NCBI GenBank assembly: GCA_947846985.1
Contig: CANTUZ010000011.1
Span: forward strand, 29,197,589 to 29,261,588
From: Fratercula arctica
Taxonomy: Eukaryota > Chordata > Aves > Charadriiformes > Alcidae
Direction: 5' to 3'
Length of the DNA: 64,000 bases
The position numbers and the translations under genes are program-made. Below are positions 37,670-49,398 of the stretch, one piece after another. How positions within the stretch are numbered: position 1 is the stretch's first letter; the number at the start of each line of letters is the position of its first letter. The notes under the pieces are model-generated. The model was not told where the DNA came from. It was given only the letters and a program-made list of their open reading frames with translations, and did not search any database.

Positions 37670-39350
37670 GAAGTTATTCCCCATCTAATCCTATTCCCCC
37701 TCACCTGAGAAAAACATAAGTGATCTGGTCTTAAAATTATCAAATAGTTCATTTGCTAAATCACAAAACACAAATCTTCCCATGGGAGTATACGCACCAC
37801 ATGGCATCAACTAAGAGAAACTCCACCTGCTCTGAGTGCTTCCTTGTCCAAAATGTGGAGCATTCACTGGGATATTCTGGATTGCACAGAAAATTGGTTT
37901 GCTTCCCCGCTACATGAGGTTCAGCATACGAATTTAGTGTCTGTGTCTGCGGACTGCACACCTGGCATGGTGCTCAGCTACACCAGCCTTCCAGCAGGTC
38001 GCTTGCCACAGTCCAAGCAGCCGTGAAGTCCTGGCACATCCCACGCACAGCCACCCCATGGAATTGCCCCTCTCCCACACGTGCATCCAACAAAGATGCA
38101 GCTCTATGGAGGAGATCAGAGCAAATTTGTTTTAGCCAAGAGTTTTATTTCCATTATGTTTCCAGCTCAGACCTGTTTCTAAATGCTTTCTAGGAAAGTG
38201 CTGGTAGCATGTTTGTGTGGTATTCTGCCACTGAGAATCAGGTAGGTGTAACACACCGCTGGGACCACCAGGCTCCAATCCTCAATGTCATACTGCAATG
38301 TTCTGTGGACACTTGCTACAGTCCTCGGCATGCTGAAAGACACATCTGAATGAACAAATGCAAGGGGTTAGAAAGCAGGTCTGGCCCTGGGCTGCTCAGG
38401 GACCTGGTTCCCCAGTGCCGTGTGCTTTGCTCTGTCTGACGGCAAGTAGGACTCACTGCCGGGCGGCCCCATCACATGCTGAAGCAGACAGCAAGGAGGA
38501 AGCAACACAGGCGCAGGTTTTGTCAATGAATTATCCCTTTCCCCAGATGCAAAGAAGGCCAAAAGTACCCTGTTGTGTTACAGGGTAATATAAATGTTGG
38601 TTTTGGACTTTGGTGCTTCAGTGCTGGTTTTGCAATTATATAAGGCTCAATTGTTCATACGAGAATTCCTTGTTGACTAATTGGGAAAAACATATACACA
38701 GCTAAGTAGCACACTGTGTCCTACTTTGATGAAATGTGCTACCATTTCATCCTAATTAGAAATACTCATTTGCTCTTTTAATTGCATACCTTTGCATATT
38801 TACAGCAATTAATACATTGTAAAAGTGGAACATACTAAGTCGGTCTAATATTTGCATTTTTGCTAGTTAAGTCCGTTAAGGCATCACTTCCATATTAGGC
38901 TTTAATTATGTGAGGAATGCAAAACACCTGATGCCATGCTGGAACCCAGAATCATTTTCTTTGGACTCCTCTACCTGGTTACCAACCAAAGCAGTGTTTT
39001 CCCCATAAAAATTGGCTGAAGGTCTGCTTCCCAAGGAATTAATGCTATAATTGCATGCATTTTTCTGACTGGGTATCATGCCCTTGAAATACTGATGCAA
39101 TCTTAATTACAGAAGTATGAACAATACCATTATCATGAACTGCTTTCTATTTTATGCCAATTATGCAAGTAATAAACCACATTCAGTAAAAATAACACCT
39201 TTTAGTAGTGCTTAAGTCTTTTCTTTATTTTTAGCAAGTTTGGGACTGCTTATTTTTGCTGCCTGAAAATATTCTGCCACAATAAATATTCTAACAGTAA
39301 AACGGATAAACGGTGTATTTCTGAAACTTGCTTATTAAACAGGCTGAATT
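37670..39350. other. Non-coding stretch, nothing recognised
   Basis: Short chance frames and AT-rich DNA only. Confidence 0.5.
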
Positions 39351-39354
39351 CTCA

Positions 39355-39426
39355 GTTGATTCTGATCTGAACTGCTCTTTTGGTTTTATGGAGACTATGC
39401 CAGTTTACATCAGCTCGGATACAGCT
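39355..39426 (+). mobile_element. Ancient amniote repeat relic (palindromic MITE-like family)
   Basis: The segment combines a GATTCTGATCTGA block (39358-39370) with GCCAGTTTACATCAGCT (39399-39415) and a GGAT step. This order resembles, from memory, an old palindromic interspersed repeat of amniotes whose arms read approximately CCAGTTTACACCAGCTGAGG. I do not assign a database name. The degree of decay implies an insertion far older than the CR1 copies. Confidence 0.4.
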
Positions 39427-40215
39427 CACCTTTTATAATGTTACAGGAACTGATCGTGTTTGATCTGGAAATTCAGGAGGGTCCTCTCTCCCTTAAGAAT
39501 TTTTTAACCACCAAATGGAGGTAATTCATACATTTTAAAGTGTTCAGTGTACACACAAACACACAAATGCATATGTAGATGTAAAACATACATTCTATTT
39601 TAAACTGTGATTTGTGTAGCAAACAAGCTTAGCACAAGAAATAATGAAATTTTTTTGGTACCTTCATACACACTCACTGCTTTACAAAATTTTACTAAAT
39701 CCACTCATGACACTCTCATGAGATGGCAACCTCAGGATTACTCACAGTCCTCATTTCAGAAAACAAAAAGGCAGCTGACATCCCTGCCTGAAACATCTGG
39801 CTTTACACCTTACTCTGGATTAGGGCTTTAGCTGGTGGCATTTGAGGCTGCTGCAGCAGTGCCAGTAGAGCTCACCCGCCCGAGCTGAGCTGCAAGCCCT
39901 TTGCCTTGCTACAGCCTTTATTTTTTCTGGACTCTGAAAGAATAATCCTTAACAGAATATGTCCAGCTCACAGGATTTTTGGATGCTGTTCATAGCCTTT
40001 GGAAAATAAAGAGCGAGGCAGGAGAAGAGAGCAAACGCGGTACCACATGCAGCAAGTTACTGTAACGATGTTTTATAAAGACGCGCCCAACTTGCAGATA
40101 ATCGATGCTCCATGGCAGTGGTGGGGAAGAGGGAACACGAGCAAAGAGTAGCCTAACTGCTTATAGTTTTTCTGAGCATTTTGTACAGGAAAGTCGCGCT
40201 GGAGCAGTCTCCGCC

Positions 40216-40371
40216 ATGGGGCTGGCCAAGGCACTGGCCAAGCTGAAACCGGAGCTGCATAGCAAGAGTGAGCTGGGGCGCCCATGGCCGAGGGATGACA
40301 GCTCCATCCCATGGCAGTATGCAGAGTCAACCTTTCCAACACTTCATAACACATATGTTGCTGACTGTTAG
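40216..40371 (+). other. Short open frame with optimal Kozak context
   Basis: The ATG at 40216 sits in CCGCCATGG, an exact match to the vertebrate initiation consensus, and opens a 51-residue frame. The predicted peptide begins with an amphipathic, Ala/Leu/Lys-rich helix (MGLAKALAKLKPEL) and has no recognised domain. The same frame is open upstream of the ATG, so the start is a choice based on context. A good Kozak match alone is weak evidence, and transcription is not shown. Confidence 0.12.
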
Positions 40372-40874
40372 GTCAATGGCTTCAGAGGTTGCATTTAAGT
40401 TCATTTTCTATTTATTTCATGGTAGAAAGACAAGTCTGAATTTCCTATGTCTTAAACCAAAATCACGGTCATTCTCTTAAAGCTATTTCTCACCCACTTG
40501 TCTACATTTCACACAGACATAAACATTTTAGCCATAGTAACTTCTTTAGTACTTTGGTAGAGAGCAGGCTTTGATTAGCAAACTCTTCAACATTGTATTT
40601 TTCAGACGACATTCAAAATATCAGGCCTACATGGGGCAGAAGCGAATCTTGCACCATTCCCTCTACCCAGAGAGTGTCAACCCCAACTCTGCCTTTTCAG
40701 ATGCCTTTATGGCACCGTATTTAAGTATGAAGTTACATTTGGATGCATTCATTCATTCAAAACTAAGCCTGACATTTGTAAAAACACATACAGCTGGTGA
40801 AGCTGCCTTCTTCATAAGTAGAAATTCTAGATTTTAATGTCACAAGATAAAAAAAACCTGTTAGTTTAGGTTGG

Positions 40875-40890
40875 TTTTTTTTTTTTTTTT
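40875..40890 (+). repeat. Poly(T) homopolymer, 16 T
   Basis: A simple uninterrupted T run. Confidence 0.9.
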
Positions 40891-41662
40891 CATTTGACTG
40901 TAGGGAGAATTTTGCAAAAAAGGGGATTTACAATTTCAAACTAAACATGCAAATTATGTTTGCACTGTAACTTTCTTCCTTACCAATTTCAGATGTTTTC
41001 AGAGGAAAAGGGGAGGAGAAGGCTACATGAAGATGAAAGAGAAATTTACCCCAATGGTGAGCTTTCAAAAGCTGAGAGTACAAAGAAAACCTTATCAAAA
41101 ACTTGTCACCAGAAACTGGAATGACTGTGTGTGTCTGGGGCAGGGGAGAAATGCAATATTCACAAGCGAAAAAATTTCAAGTACAATAGAAAATGGTGCT
41201 GGATATCCACTGGGAGATGGAATGATTTCCTCTGAGCTCATGGGAAATTACTGTATGGATATCTGAACAATGGATCATATCTTGTGTTGAAACCACACAG
41301 ACATTTACTGAGACATGGGCAGGGTTTGGTTTGTAAATAAACATCAGCAAATTAAATGACAGACTTGCTGCTACAGACTCGATCTTAAACCAGAGACAAA
41401 TGCCACTAACAAGACTATGCAGGTATCTGCATTTTTTTGATGTGAAATAGTTTGGAAGTGTAAGTCCCATTCAAAAGCAAAGTTTAATTTAAAATGCTGC
41501 CCTAAAGGAAAGCATATATTAAGCATTTGATTCTCTTGCTCTCTCATAAATTACTAAATGTTTTTAGAAAATTAGTATTTTTATTCCCCAACAGTGTCAC
41601 AAAATGGATTTATGCTGTCAGATCCCAGCATTTTTAAGTGAGCCCATTAAGATCAGAAGTGC

Positions 41663-41985
41663 ACAGAACCATAGAACGTTTTAGGTTGGAAAAGACCTTT
41701 AAGATCATCGAGTCCGACTGTTAACCTAGCACTGCCAATCCACCACTAAACTATGTTCCTAAGTGCCAAATCTACATGTCTTTTAAATACCCCCAGGGGT
41801 GGTGACTCCACCACTTCCCTGGGCAGCCTGTTCCAAGGTTTCCCAACCCTTTTGGTGAAGAATTTTTTCCTAATATCCATCCCAAACCTCCCCTGGTACA
41901 ACTTGAGGCCGTTTCCTCTTGTCTATCACTTGTTACTTGGAAGAAGAGACCGACACTCCCCTCGCTACTGTCTCCTGCAGATGGG
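41663..41985 (-). mobile_element. CR1 LINE 3' fragment, antisense
   Basis: On the - strand this is the last roughly 320 bp of a CR1 element. The degraded terminal ATTCTATG-type end lies at 41664-41675, and the TTAGGTTGGAAAAGACCTTT block (41681-41700) is the complement of a CR1 3' end. Further in lie the complement of the conserved CCACTTCCCTGGGCAGCCTG stretch (41811-41830) that encodes the ORF2 C-terminus, and the complement of the DRTRGN region near 41915-41950. The 3' UTR differs from that of the copy at 36490-37667, so it belongs to another CR1 subfamily. It is heavily 5'-truncated and non-coding. Confidence 0.93.
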
Positions 41986-41989
41986 AGAT

Positions 41990-43180
41990 CTCTCCTTTCA
42001 TGGGAGATAAGGACAGTTAAGAAAACATAATGAGAAAATTCCTCTCTTTAGGGTTATGCAACAAATGCATAGCAATACAATTACAGACACAATTTTGCAA
42101 GTTTGACGGAAATAGCTCTTTGATAATGTGTGATTCCCTACTGATAAAGCATTCCTAGCATAGCTGGAAAATCCTCTCACACATCGAACAACAAGGCTAT
42201 GATTGACTGTCTGCAAAGAAATGAGTCATAATGGGATTTGGCACCTCTGAGCTGGGAGGACACAGGGAGGCCAGCAATTGTTTGCATTTCTGGAGGGGTT
42301 ATCCAACTTCAGAAGTGTTCAGCAGCGTGTTTCAATCAACAGCGGGAAAGTACAGCTATCTTCACTCTGAAGAAGTTTAATCTATGGCTAGGATCCAAAA
42401 AGACCAAGTGTCCTCTGAATTCAAAGGCAGCCAATCTTCATAGACTTGAGAAGAGATTATCTAGAGATTATGTTGGTAATTAACTGAGGAAATGGAAAGT
42501 TGGTCTAAACCCCGTGGATCTGTCTCAAAGTGACATTGCTCTTTTCTTTCCATAAAGGATGTGAGTTGGAGGCTGTGGCCATACTTTGAAGAGAAGCACG
42601 GTGCAACACGGGTAAAGCAAAGAGAGAGTCTAAATGCAGGTGCCTTTCTTCACTACCTCTCTTTGCATTGTACTGGACAAGTGGGTGGTTGAAAATGCAT
42701 AATTTCTTCCGTAATATTAAAATTAAAACTAGCTATTACCTACCAGTACCCAACAATCATATCACTGTTAACACGTGTTATGGTCATTAGTAACGCTTAT
42801 TCTAACTAGTCTTTATTATACCACTAATTTACTGCAATTACTCCCAATTAGACAAAGACTGGGAGCACCAGCTTTTATACCCAGAAAAGCCACTGTCACA
42901 TCCCAGATGAGCTGAAGGACCCCTCTGCTGCAACCCTGTTAAATAGATAGATTTCATTTTATATTACTCTAGAGAGCTTCTCCAAACACTTCATTCTGAT
43001 AACATTATATTTTTTCCTCTTATTTGCATGGCAGTGCTTCACAGTTCTCCTAAATCTCCAATTACTTAGTAACTATTTTTCTTTCCCATCTGATAGCAGC
43101 ATGGAGTATAACAAGAGAGTGCGGCATGGTTACAGACATGCAGAAGCCCTGCTATTTAGCATTTAGATGGTACAACTGAA
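41990..43180. other. Non-coding stretch, nothing recognised
   Basis: No repeat end, RNA gene or convincing open frame. Confidence 0.5.
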
Positions 43181-43191
43181 AGAGGGCCGAT

Positions 43192-43491
43192 GTACCAGAG
43201 AGGCAGAGGGGAGGTCGACATGAGCAGCGACAGTTGGCTGGACAGAATGCCCCCTCTCATTTCTTTCGCTGTGGTCCTTGCCAAAGCCATTATGCCATTT
43301 CAGGCAGACAGAGGAAACGTGCCTGCTTTCCACAGGTCTGCTCTAATCACTGCATCCCGCTCTACGGACATTTCTCAGGCTTCGAGTCATCGCTGTTTTG
43401 CAGAGCGAAGAACAGCTTGAGACAGCTACAACAGGGCAACAAGAGCCCCATGCACCAGGCAAATCTCCCGCTGCAGACTGAGTGTGTAAAA
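43192..43491 (+). other. Cysteine-rich open frame, unrecognised
   Basis: A 99-codon frame closed by TAG reads as a Cys/His-containing protein: CGPC near 43267-43278, then ACFPQVC, HC and FC further along. It is locally GC-richer than its flanks and overlaps a second frame of 76 codons. The Cys spacing does not match a zinc-finger class I can name. It could be an old exon, a retrocopy or chance; the length alone is not significant. Confidence 0.13.
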
Positions 43492-46391
43492 TAGACATGA
43501 ACAGTGACATCCCACAATTCATCTTCACATAAGACCAAACAATTACCAAATCCCCAGTTTCCCCACCATGAGCTTAGCCTCTTAACCCAGGATATTCATG
43601 GATGTCTGGAAAGTTTTGGAACCAGTGCTCCATTTTAAATGATCCTTTTCACTCTTTCCTACATGAATTATTGTTATTTGCATTAGCGAATGCACTCTAT
43701 GCCAAATTTCCCACAGGCCTCTCTTCAAATTAGCCATCTGCAGCCGTGTGAAGCTTTACATGCACACAAAGTATATGAAAGGATACCCAAAGTACTGTCA
43801 AATCACATAGGTACTTATCCACCTCTTAACATACTGCATACACACATTGGCCATCTCTGGTAGAAGCAGTTTGATTATGAACGGTGGAATAACATCTGAG
43901 CAACCCATAGACACAATTACACATTCCTGGCCACTGTTCTCCAGTTGTCAGATTCAAGGCAGTGCTAGCCACATAACAAGAAAAAGCTCCTAACTTGAAG
44001 CATCCTTCATTCTTTAACAAAAAGGTGGTGTTTTTCCATTATTTGCTCCTTAACAACAAAACATTTAAGGTCTTTACTGCCTACTGCAGAGCATTAATTT
44101 TTAATGGGAGAAGCTACACGCTGCTTGATTTCTTTAGCGCATGAAGCAGCCAACCAATCGCGCATCACCTATAACTCCAGAACAGCAGTTTCAGCAAGGA
44201 GCCTTTACAGCTCAGAGCATCCTTGAGGGCTAAAGATGTCAAGCAGTTTAAATGCCAATGAAATCAAGAAGACACCAGGCTGAGATGTGTTGGGTAAAAA
44301 GGACAGGAAAATGGAGACCTCTACTGAGAACAAAGAACTTTGCTCTGCATTAAGAAATAAGGATTCACTTAAGACAACCATAAAGCACACACCTGGTGAA
44401 ATGGGGCGAGGAATAAGCAGCACCAATGACAAAGTATGTAGCAAATTTTATGATGAAAAACGAGTGAAAAATGGGCTGGGGGGCATGTGGCAGAGTCTGT
44501 TTCTCCCTCTGCCCTAAGGCAGAATTTTACTGTACCTGAGATGTTACTTTACTGACAGATACCTAGCCTAGGCTGTCCAGTTTGAGGTCTGATGATGGAG
44601 ACCCTACAGTGACCTGAAGCAATTTGTTCCGAGACTTAACAATTAGAAAGATTTTTTTCATTAATTCTCCAGAGCACTCAAACTCAGTGCAACCGTACCC
44701 GTTACCAATCTTATACAATTCCCAGGCATTCATGTAATACAGGACTTCCCAGCCCTCAAACCTAAAGCTCACTTGCTAAAATTGTTAGTTCACGCTGCTT
44801 TCAGGACTGCCTGTGCTTGGGCATCCTCCCTGTCTATAAGGCCCTTCCTCCATGGGGCAACGTGCCCTCTGAAGAAGGAGCATGTGGCTGCCCCCCCTGC
44901 AAGATGTACAGTGCAGAGGTATCTGCATCTCAGCAGCTCTCTGAAAACTGGATAAAAACTCTCAAAATGTACAAGATCACATTCAAGACATCAAGATTTC
45001 AGTGGATAATCCAGGCTATATTGCTGCAAAGGCTCTTTTTCTATTTTGTTTTTAGCAGTAATTTTTAGCAGTTTTTTCAACTTTCCAATGTGCTGTGCAG
45101 CAGGACTGCAAGTTAATATCCATTTAAGCCACTGCCAGAATAAGGATATTTCTGCTTTTGTATCTGTAAAAATATCTTCTGGAATGAAATCACGGATGCC
45201 AAGTTTCAAGGTTGAGTGAATTTTTATAGCAAAATTACAAATCCCTGAAAATGGAGGATAAAATGGAGAGTGCTTAATAAGCCTTAACTGAAACACTGCT
45301 ATCAGATGTCCCTTTAATAATTTTGATAGAAATGTATCTTCCCTAAGATTATCCTATCTGTGAGTACAGCATTCAGCAGTGGCGTCATTCTGCTGGTGGT
45401 CAGTATTTAAAAGTAAAGTATTTGAAACACATGGGAGAGTGTATAAGACCTAGCAATAATAGCACAGTGGTTCTTCTGCAGGCAGAAATATGATAAAAAA
45501 ACACAAGCAGAGCTAGCAAATTTTCCACTAGTCCACTTCCACGCCACTGTGGTTGCTGTGAATTTAGCACTGCCTTGGCGGACAAATCTTTTCCTGTCAC
45601 TACCTGGGTGTTAGATGCTCCAGACAAGCACCCATGGGCTGGGCTCCTGCAGCCTCGGTGCTCCGGCACCGTCCTGAGAAGCACTGCTGATGGTGCCCCC
45701 ACGCTGTGAGCATCTCTCTAGTCCTACCGTGGAGACCTCAGGGTCTAATCAAGTTGATGTTACAGTGAGAGAAGAGGGTACTAACGCTGGTATGAAGCAG
45801 GTAAGCTTTGAGTAGCACCCTGGGAGGAGAAGGGGAGTTTAGCCTTATCACGTGCAGTTTAATCTCTTTTAAATGACACTCCTGCCTAGAGGAAATGGTT
45901 AGTGCCAACTGGGATGTGCCAATACAAAATCATGAAAGATGTGGTTTGTAATTTCACATGCTGGCTTCAGGAGTACTTATGGTTGGCTTCAGTCCATTTT
46001 CTCTCCAGATTTTACAGTGATTTAAGTTCATTTTTCAATGACATCATCACGCTGGTGCGCTCGTGTGCATTCCTGCACTTCAAAAGTAAGCAGCAACAAA
46101 ACATGTCTTGATGATCAGAAGCAGTGAAAAAGGACAGCAGTGCGGGTACCAATAAAGGGCTGCAGCCCAAGTCAGCCCCTGGGGGAAGCCATAATTTGGT
46201 AGCTAAACAATGGCAGCAATACATTTGCTCCTAACTGGCATGTGGCTCTGTGCTGCTGCTCCACCTACAGTCATTTCAAACACTGGTCATTCTTCAAGAT
46301 GCCTAGGAATACCAACAGCTATTGAACAGACAGATTAGTCTGCTACCCCTATAATGTACTAAGAAATCTTCCCTGCAGTGCGATCTTTCGC

Positions 46392-46407
46392 TTTTTTTTT
46401 TTTTTTT
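46392..46407 (+). repeat. Poly(T) homopolymer, 16 T
   Basis: A simple uninterrupted T run. Confidence 0.9.
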
Positions 46408-49368
46408 GGCATTTGTGCTTATTTTTTCTACACTAGATCAAACTATATTTTGTTCCACTGTCCTGGTTTAGCTGAGCATGTGTTAAGTACACCCTTTGAT
46501 AACATTTACTCACAACAGTTTTTCTGTATTCCCTCTTTGCTTAAGTCATCTTCAGATCAGTCCTTCCCAATTGTACTGAGAGGATACACTTATTTGAGAA
46601 AAAAACCTCTACCCTTTTTTGTCTGTCCCCATTTTTAGCTTCAGGCCACGAGCAAAGAAAAGCATATACTGACAGCAGTGCAATATGCAAGATAGAACAA
46701 CTTCAGCCAAGACTCCTTAATGGAAATGGCAACTGCTATTGATTTCCTAAACACAGAGGTTGTGCCCTTCACCTCTATGACAAATCAGTTAGTAAAGACT
46801 TGGGACTCAAGGGAAACCCCTCAGTATGTAAACATGAACTTGTGGTTCACTGTTAACACAATATACTCCACAACTTCTATGGGGAAGTCTGGGAAAATAC
46901 AGGAGGAGTCTGTAGGTGGCAAACAAACATATTCACAGTAAAAATAAGTCACTAATATAAATGGAATATAATTCAACAGCCAAAAGAAACAGCAGGCAAA
47001 TAAGAATACCAAGAAACTGTCGTTGGCCTTTGAATTACCATTAAATTCATAATCAAAATGAAAAAAAAAATAATCAGATTACTTCTTAGTTGTAATATAA
47101 GACATATGGTGATAAAGAAAAATAACTGTTATTTATCTTCTGATAACAGTAAATTGCACTTAATGCAATTAAAATTAGTGTAAGAACACAGCCTGACAAG
47201 GAGAAATGTCTTTATCATTAATGGCAGTCATGATAGAAGAGACAAATAACATTTTCCCCAAACAATAAAATGAGGTTAAGAAGCCCCTCACTATTTGGTA
47301 ATACAATTTATGCTTTGAATATGAGGAATATCCCATGTAGTAGCAGAGTGACTTGCCCCTGTTCCTTCATAACCAATGTTTTTACAGGCATTACCAAGGA
47401 TGGGGAACACAGACATGACCGGCGACGTTTGCGGCCCCTCTTCTCTCACTACGAACAGTAAAAGCAACATAAATAAAACCTCTCACTGGCCTGGCTGTAC
47501 CAGCAGAAAGATCAGACAGACAGCTTAGATGAATAACACTGAGAATAGAATAAGTTATTTCGTCCTTGAAACAAAAGCAACTTCCTTACACCCCGTAAGT
47601 TAATAACGCTTTATTTTGTCCCCAGCTGTTAAGTTTATAGAAATTAAAAGTCATGACTATTTGTCTTTTGCCAGCATGAATTTAAAAGTGCCTTTAAAAA
47701 ATCTCATTATCATTGTGGGGTTTTTTTCAAGCAGATTCAATACAAAACAGATTACATCCTGCCTGCACTAGTAAAGTGCACATAAATTTTTCACAAACCA
47801 ATTTATCTTAAAAATTTGTCTTTCCTCATTTTGATTCTGGACACAGTGCACAGCAGAAAGGCACTTCAAGTATTTTTTAGATAGCAGAGTTCTAGAGATG
47901 GGGATGCATTAGTGTTTCTGGGGTCTTTCTGTTTTATAACATTATTTCCAGACCATCAGAAGCCACCTTTTATGAAGTGGAATGATCTCATATGAAACAA
48001 TTATATTAGCATGAAATTTTAGTCTAATGTTCAACCTGAATTTTAAGATTAGAACTACAGGATTCATTCACAAGTAATAGAATAAGAGAGGAAAAATATT
48101 TCCTTGGGTAAGGAAATTTGGACACATCCAACAAACGGTCTCCAAAGGGTTTGCATGGATTCCCTCCACAATCATTTGGGAAATCAGCAGCCCTGAAACA
48201 GCACAGCTCTGGGACCACCACAGGCTCCCCACACTGACACCAGCAACAGCCAACAGTACAGTCACTCCATCAACGGTCAGATCATTTCGGAGGTGCAAGC
48301 CATCCTTTCTGAGACACTAGGAGATGAAGGTGACCATAATTCTCACCAAGAATCTTTAAGAGAGACTAAATTTCCAGCTTCGCAGGGAAGCGTGTCTCTG
48401 GAGAACAGCCCTTCTTCTGCAGGGACATTACTTAATGATGCTTGAGGATGGTCAGGAGGTACTGGTTGAGCAAGCACCTCCAGTGAAAAACTACACTATA
48501 CTTGGAGCTGACAGAGGTATTTACAGTCAGTTTTGTTTGACCGGCCATAATAGCAGAGGTACTACTTTTACTCTACTAGATGGCTCCTAAAAAATCAAGG
48601 CAAGGACACTTGTGGAGCAGGAAAACTTCTACTGCCACTTTTCATGCAGCATTTCTCTCTCTGGCACTGATGACAGCCGTTTCAGAAGTACCACAGCCGC
48701 TTTACAGAGAGAACAAGACATGAGTATCCGTCATGACATGAGTGCACAAAAGACTGGAATAAAAGGTACCTTGTACGAGTCTGAGTCGCTTACTGTTAAG
48801 ACATATCAAAATCGTGAATCTCTCCTGTTCTTTCATTTGCTTTCACTCCCACCTAAGGGAAGTTTTTGAGTACGCTTTCGTTTTAGCTTATAAAGTGTGC
48901 ACTAGTAATATATTTACAAGTAATAGTATTGTTGTTCCCTTTGAGCGAGACAAGCACTGACTGCCTAGGAACAGTTAGTGAATAACTGGGCCCAGTAGAG
49001 GAGAAACAAGAAATTTCTTGTGTATTTGGGTGGATTGTAAATGTGTTGTCTTGCACCTGCGTGTTTGCTTGTCTTGGAGCAGAAGTGGTCAGAAACAAGA
49101 GGGTGTCATTATCTTTTTTTAAGAATCTCAGAAATAGACAGTCTCAAGAAACAAACCTAATCAGAAAGCGAGGTGCAGAGGAAAGACAGTTCTTCACCCA
49201 CAGCATGCTCCTGCTACAGCACGACAACCACGGCACTTCTGCTCACGTTTGAACATTTGCTCCTATGTTAGGAAAAACTATTGGGGGTTGGGGGGGGAAG
49301 ATAATTACAAAATCACCGTAAACTACAAAGAAACATAATTGCCTGTGCTCCCCAGTAAGAGTTTCCAG

Positions 49369-49398
49369 AAAAAAACAAACAAACAAACAAACAAAAAA
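49369..49398 (+). repeat. (AAAC)n microsatellite
   Basis: About five AAAC units flanked by A runs. Confidence 0.9.

Larger units (their letters stand above)
39430..41660. other. Non-coding stretch with one GC-richer patch
   Basis: A GC-richer patch at about 40190-40340 contains a short frame with a consensus Kozak context (see 40216-40371). A T run lies at 40875-40890. No recognised gene or element otherwise. Confidence 0.5.

Noticed and set aside
46459..46475. CTGTCCTGGTTTAGCTGAG, reminiscent of the start of some avian LTRs
   Set aside because: The resemblance spans only about 20 bp and is not followed by recognisable LTR sequence or a poly(A) signal arrangement.
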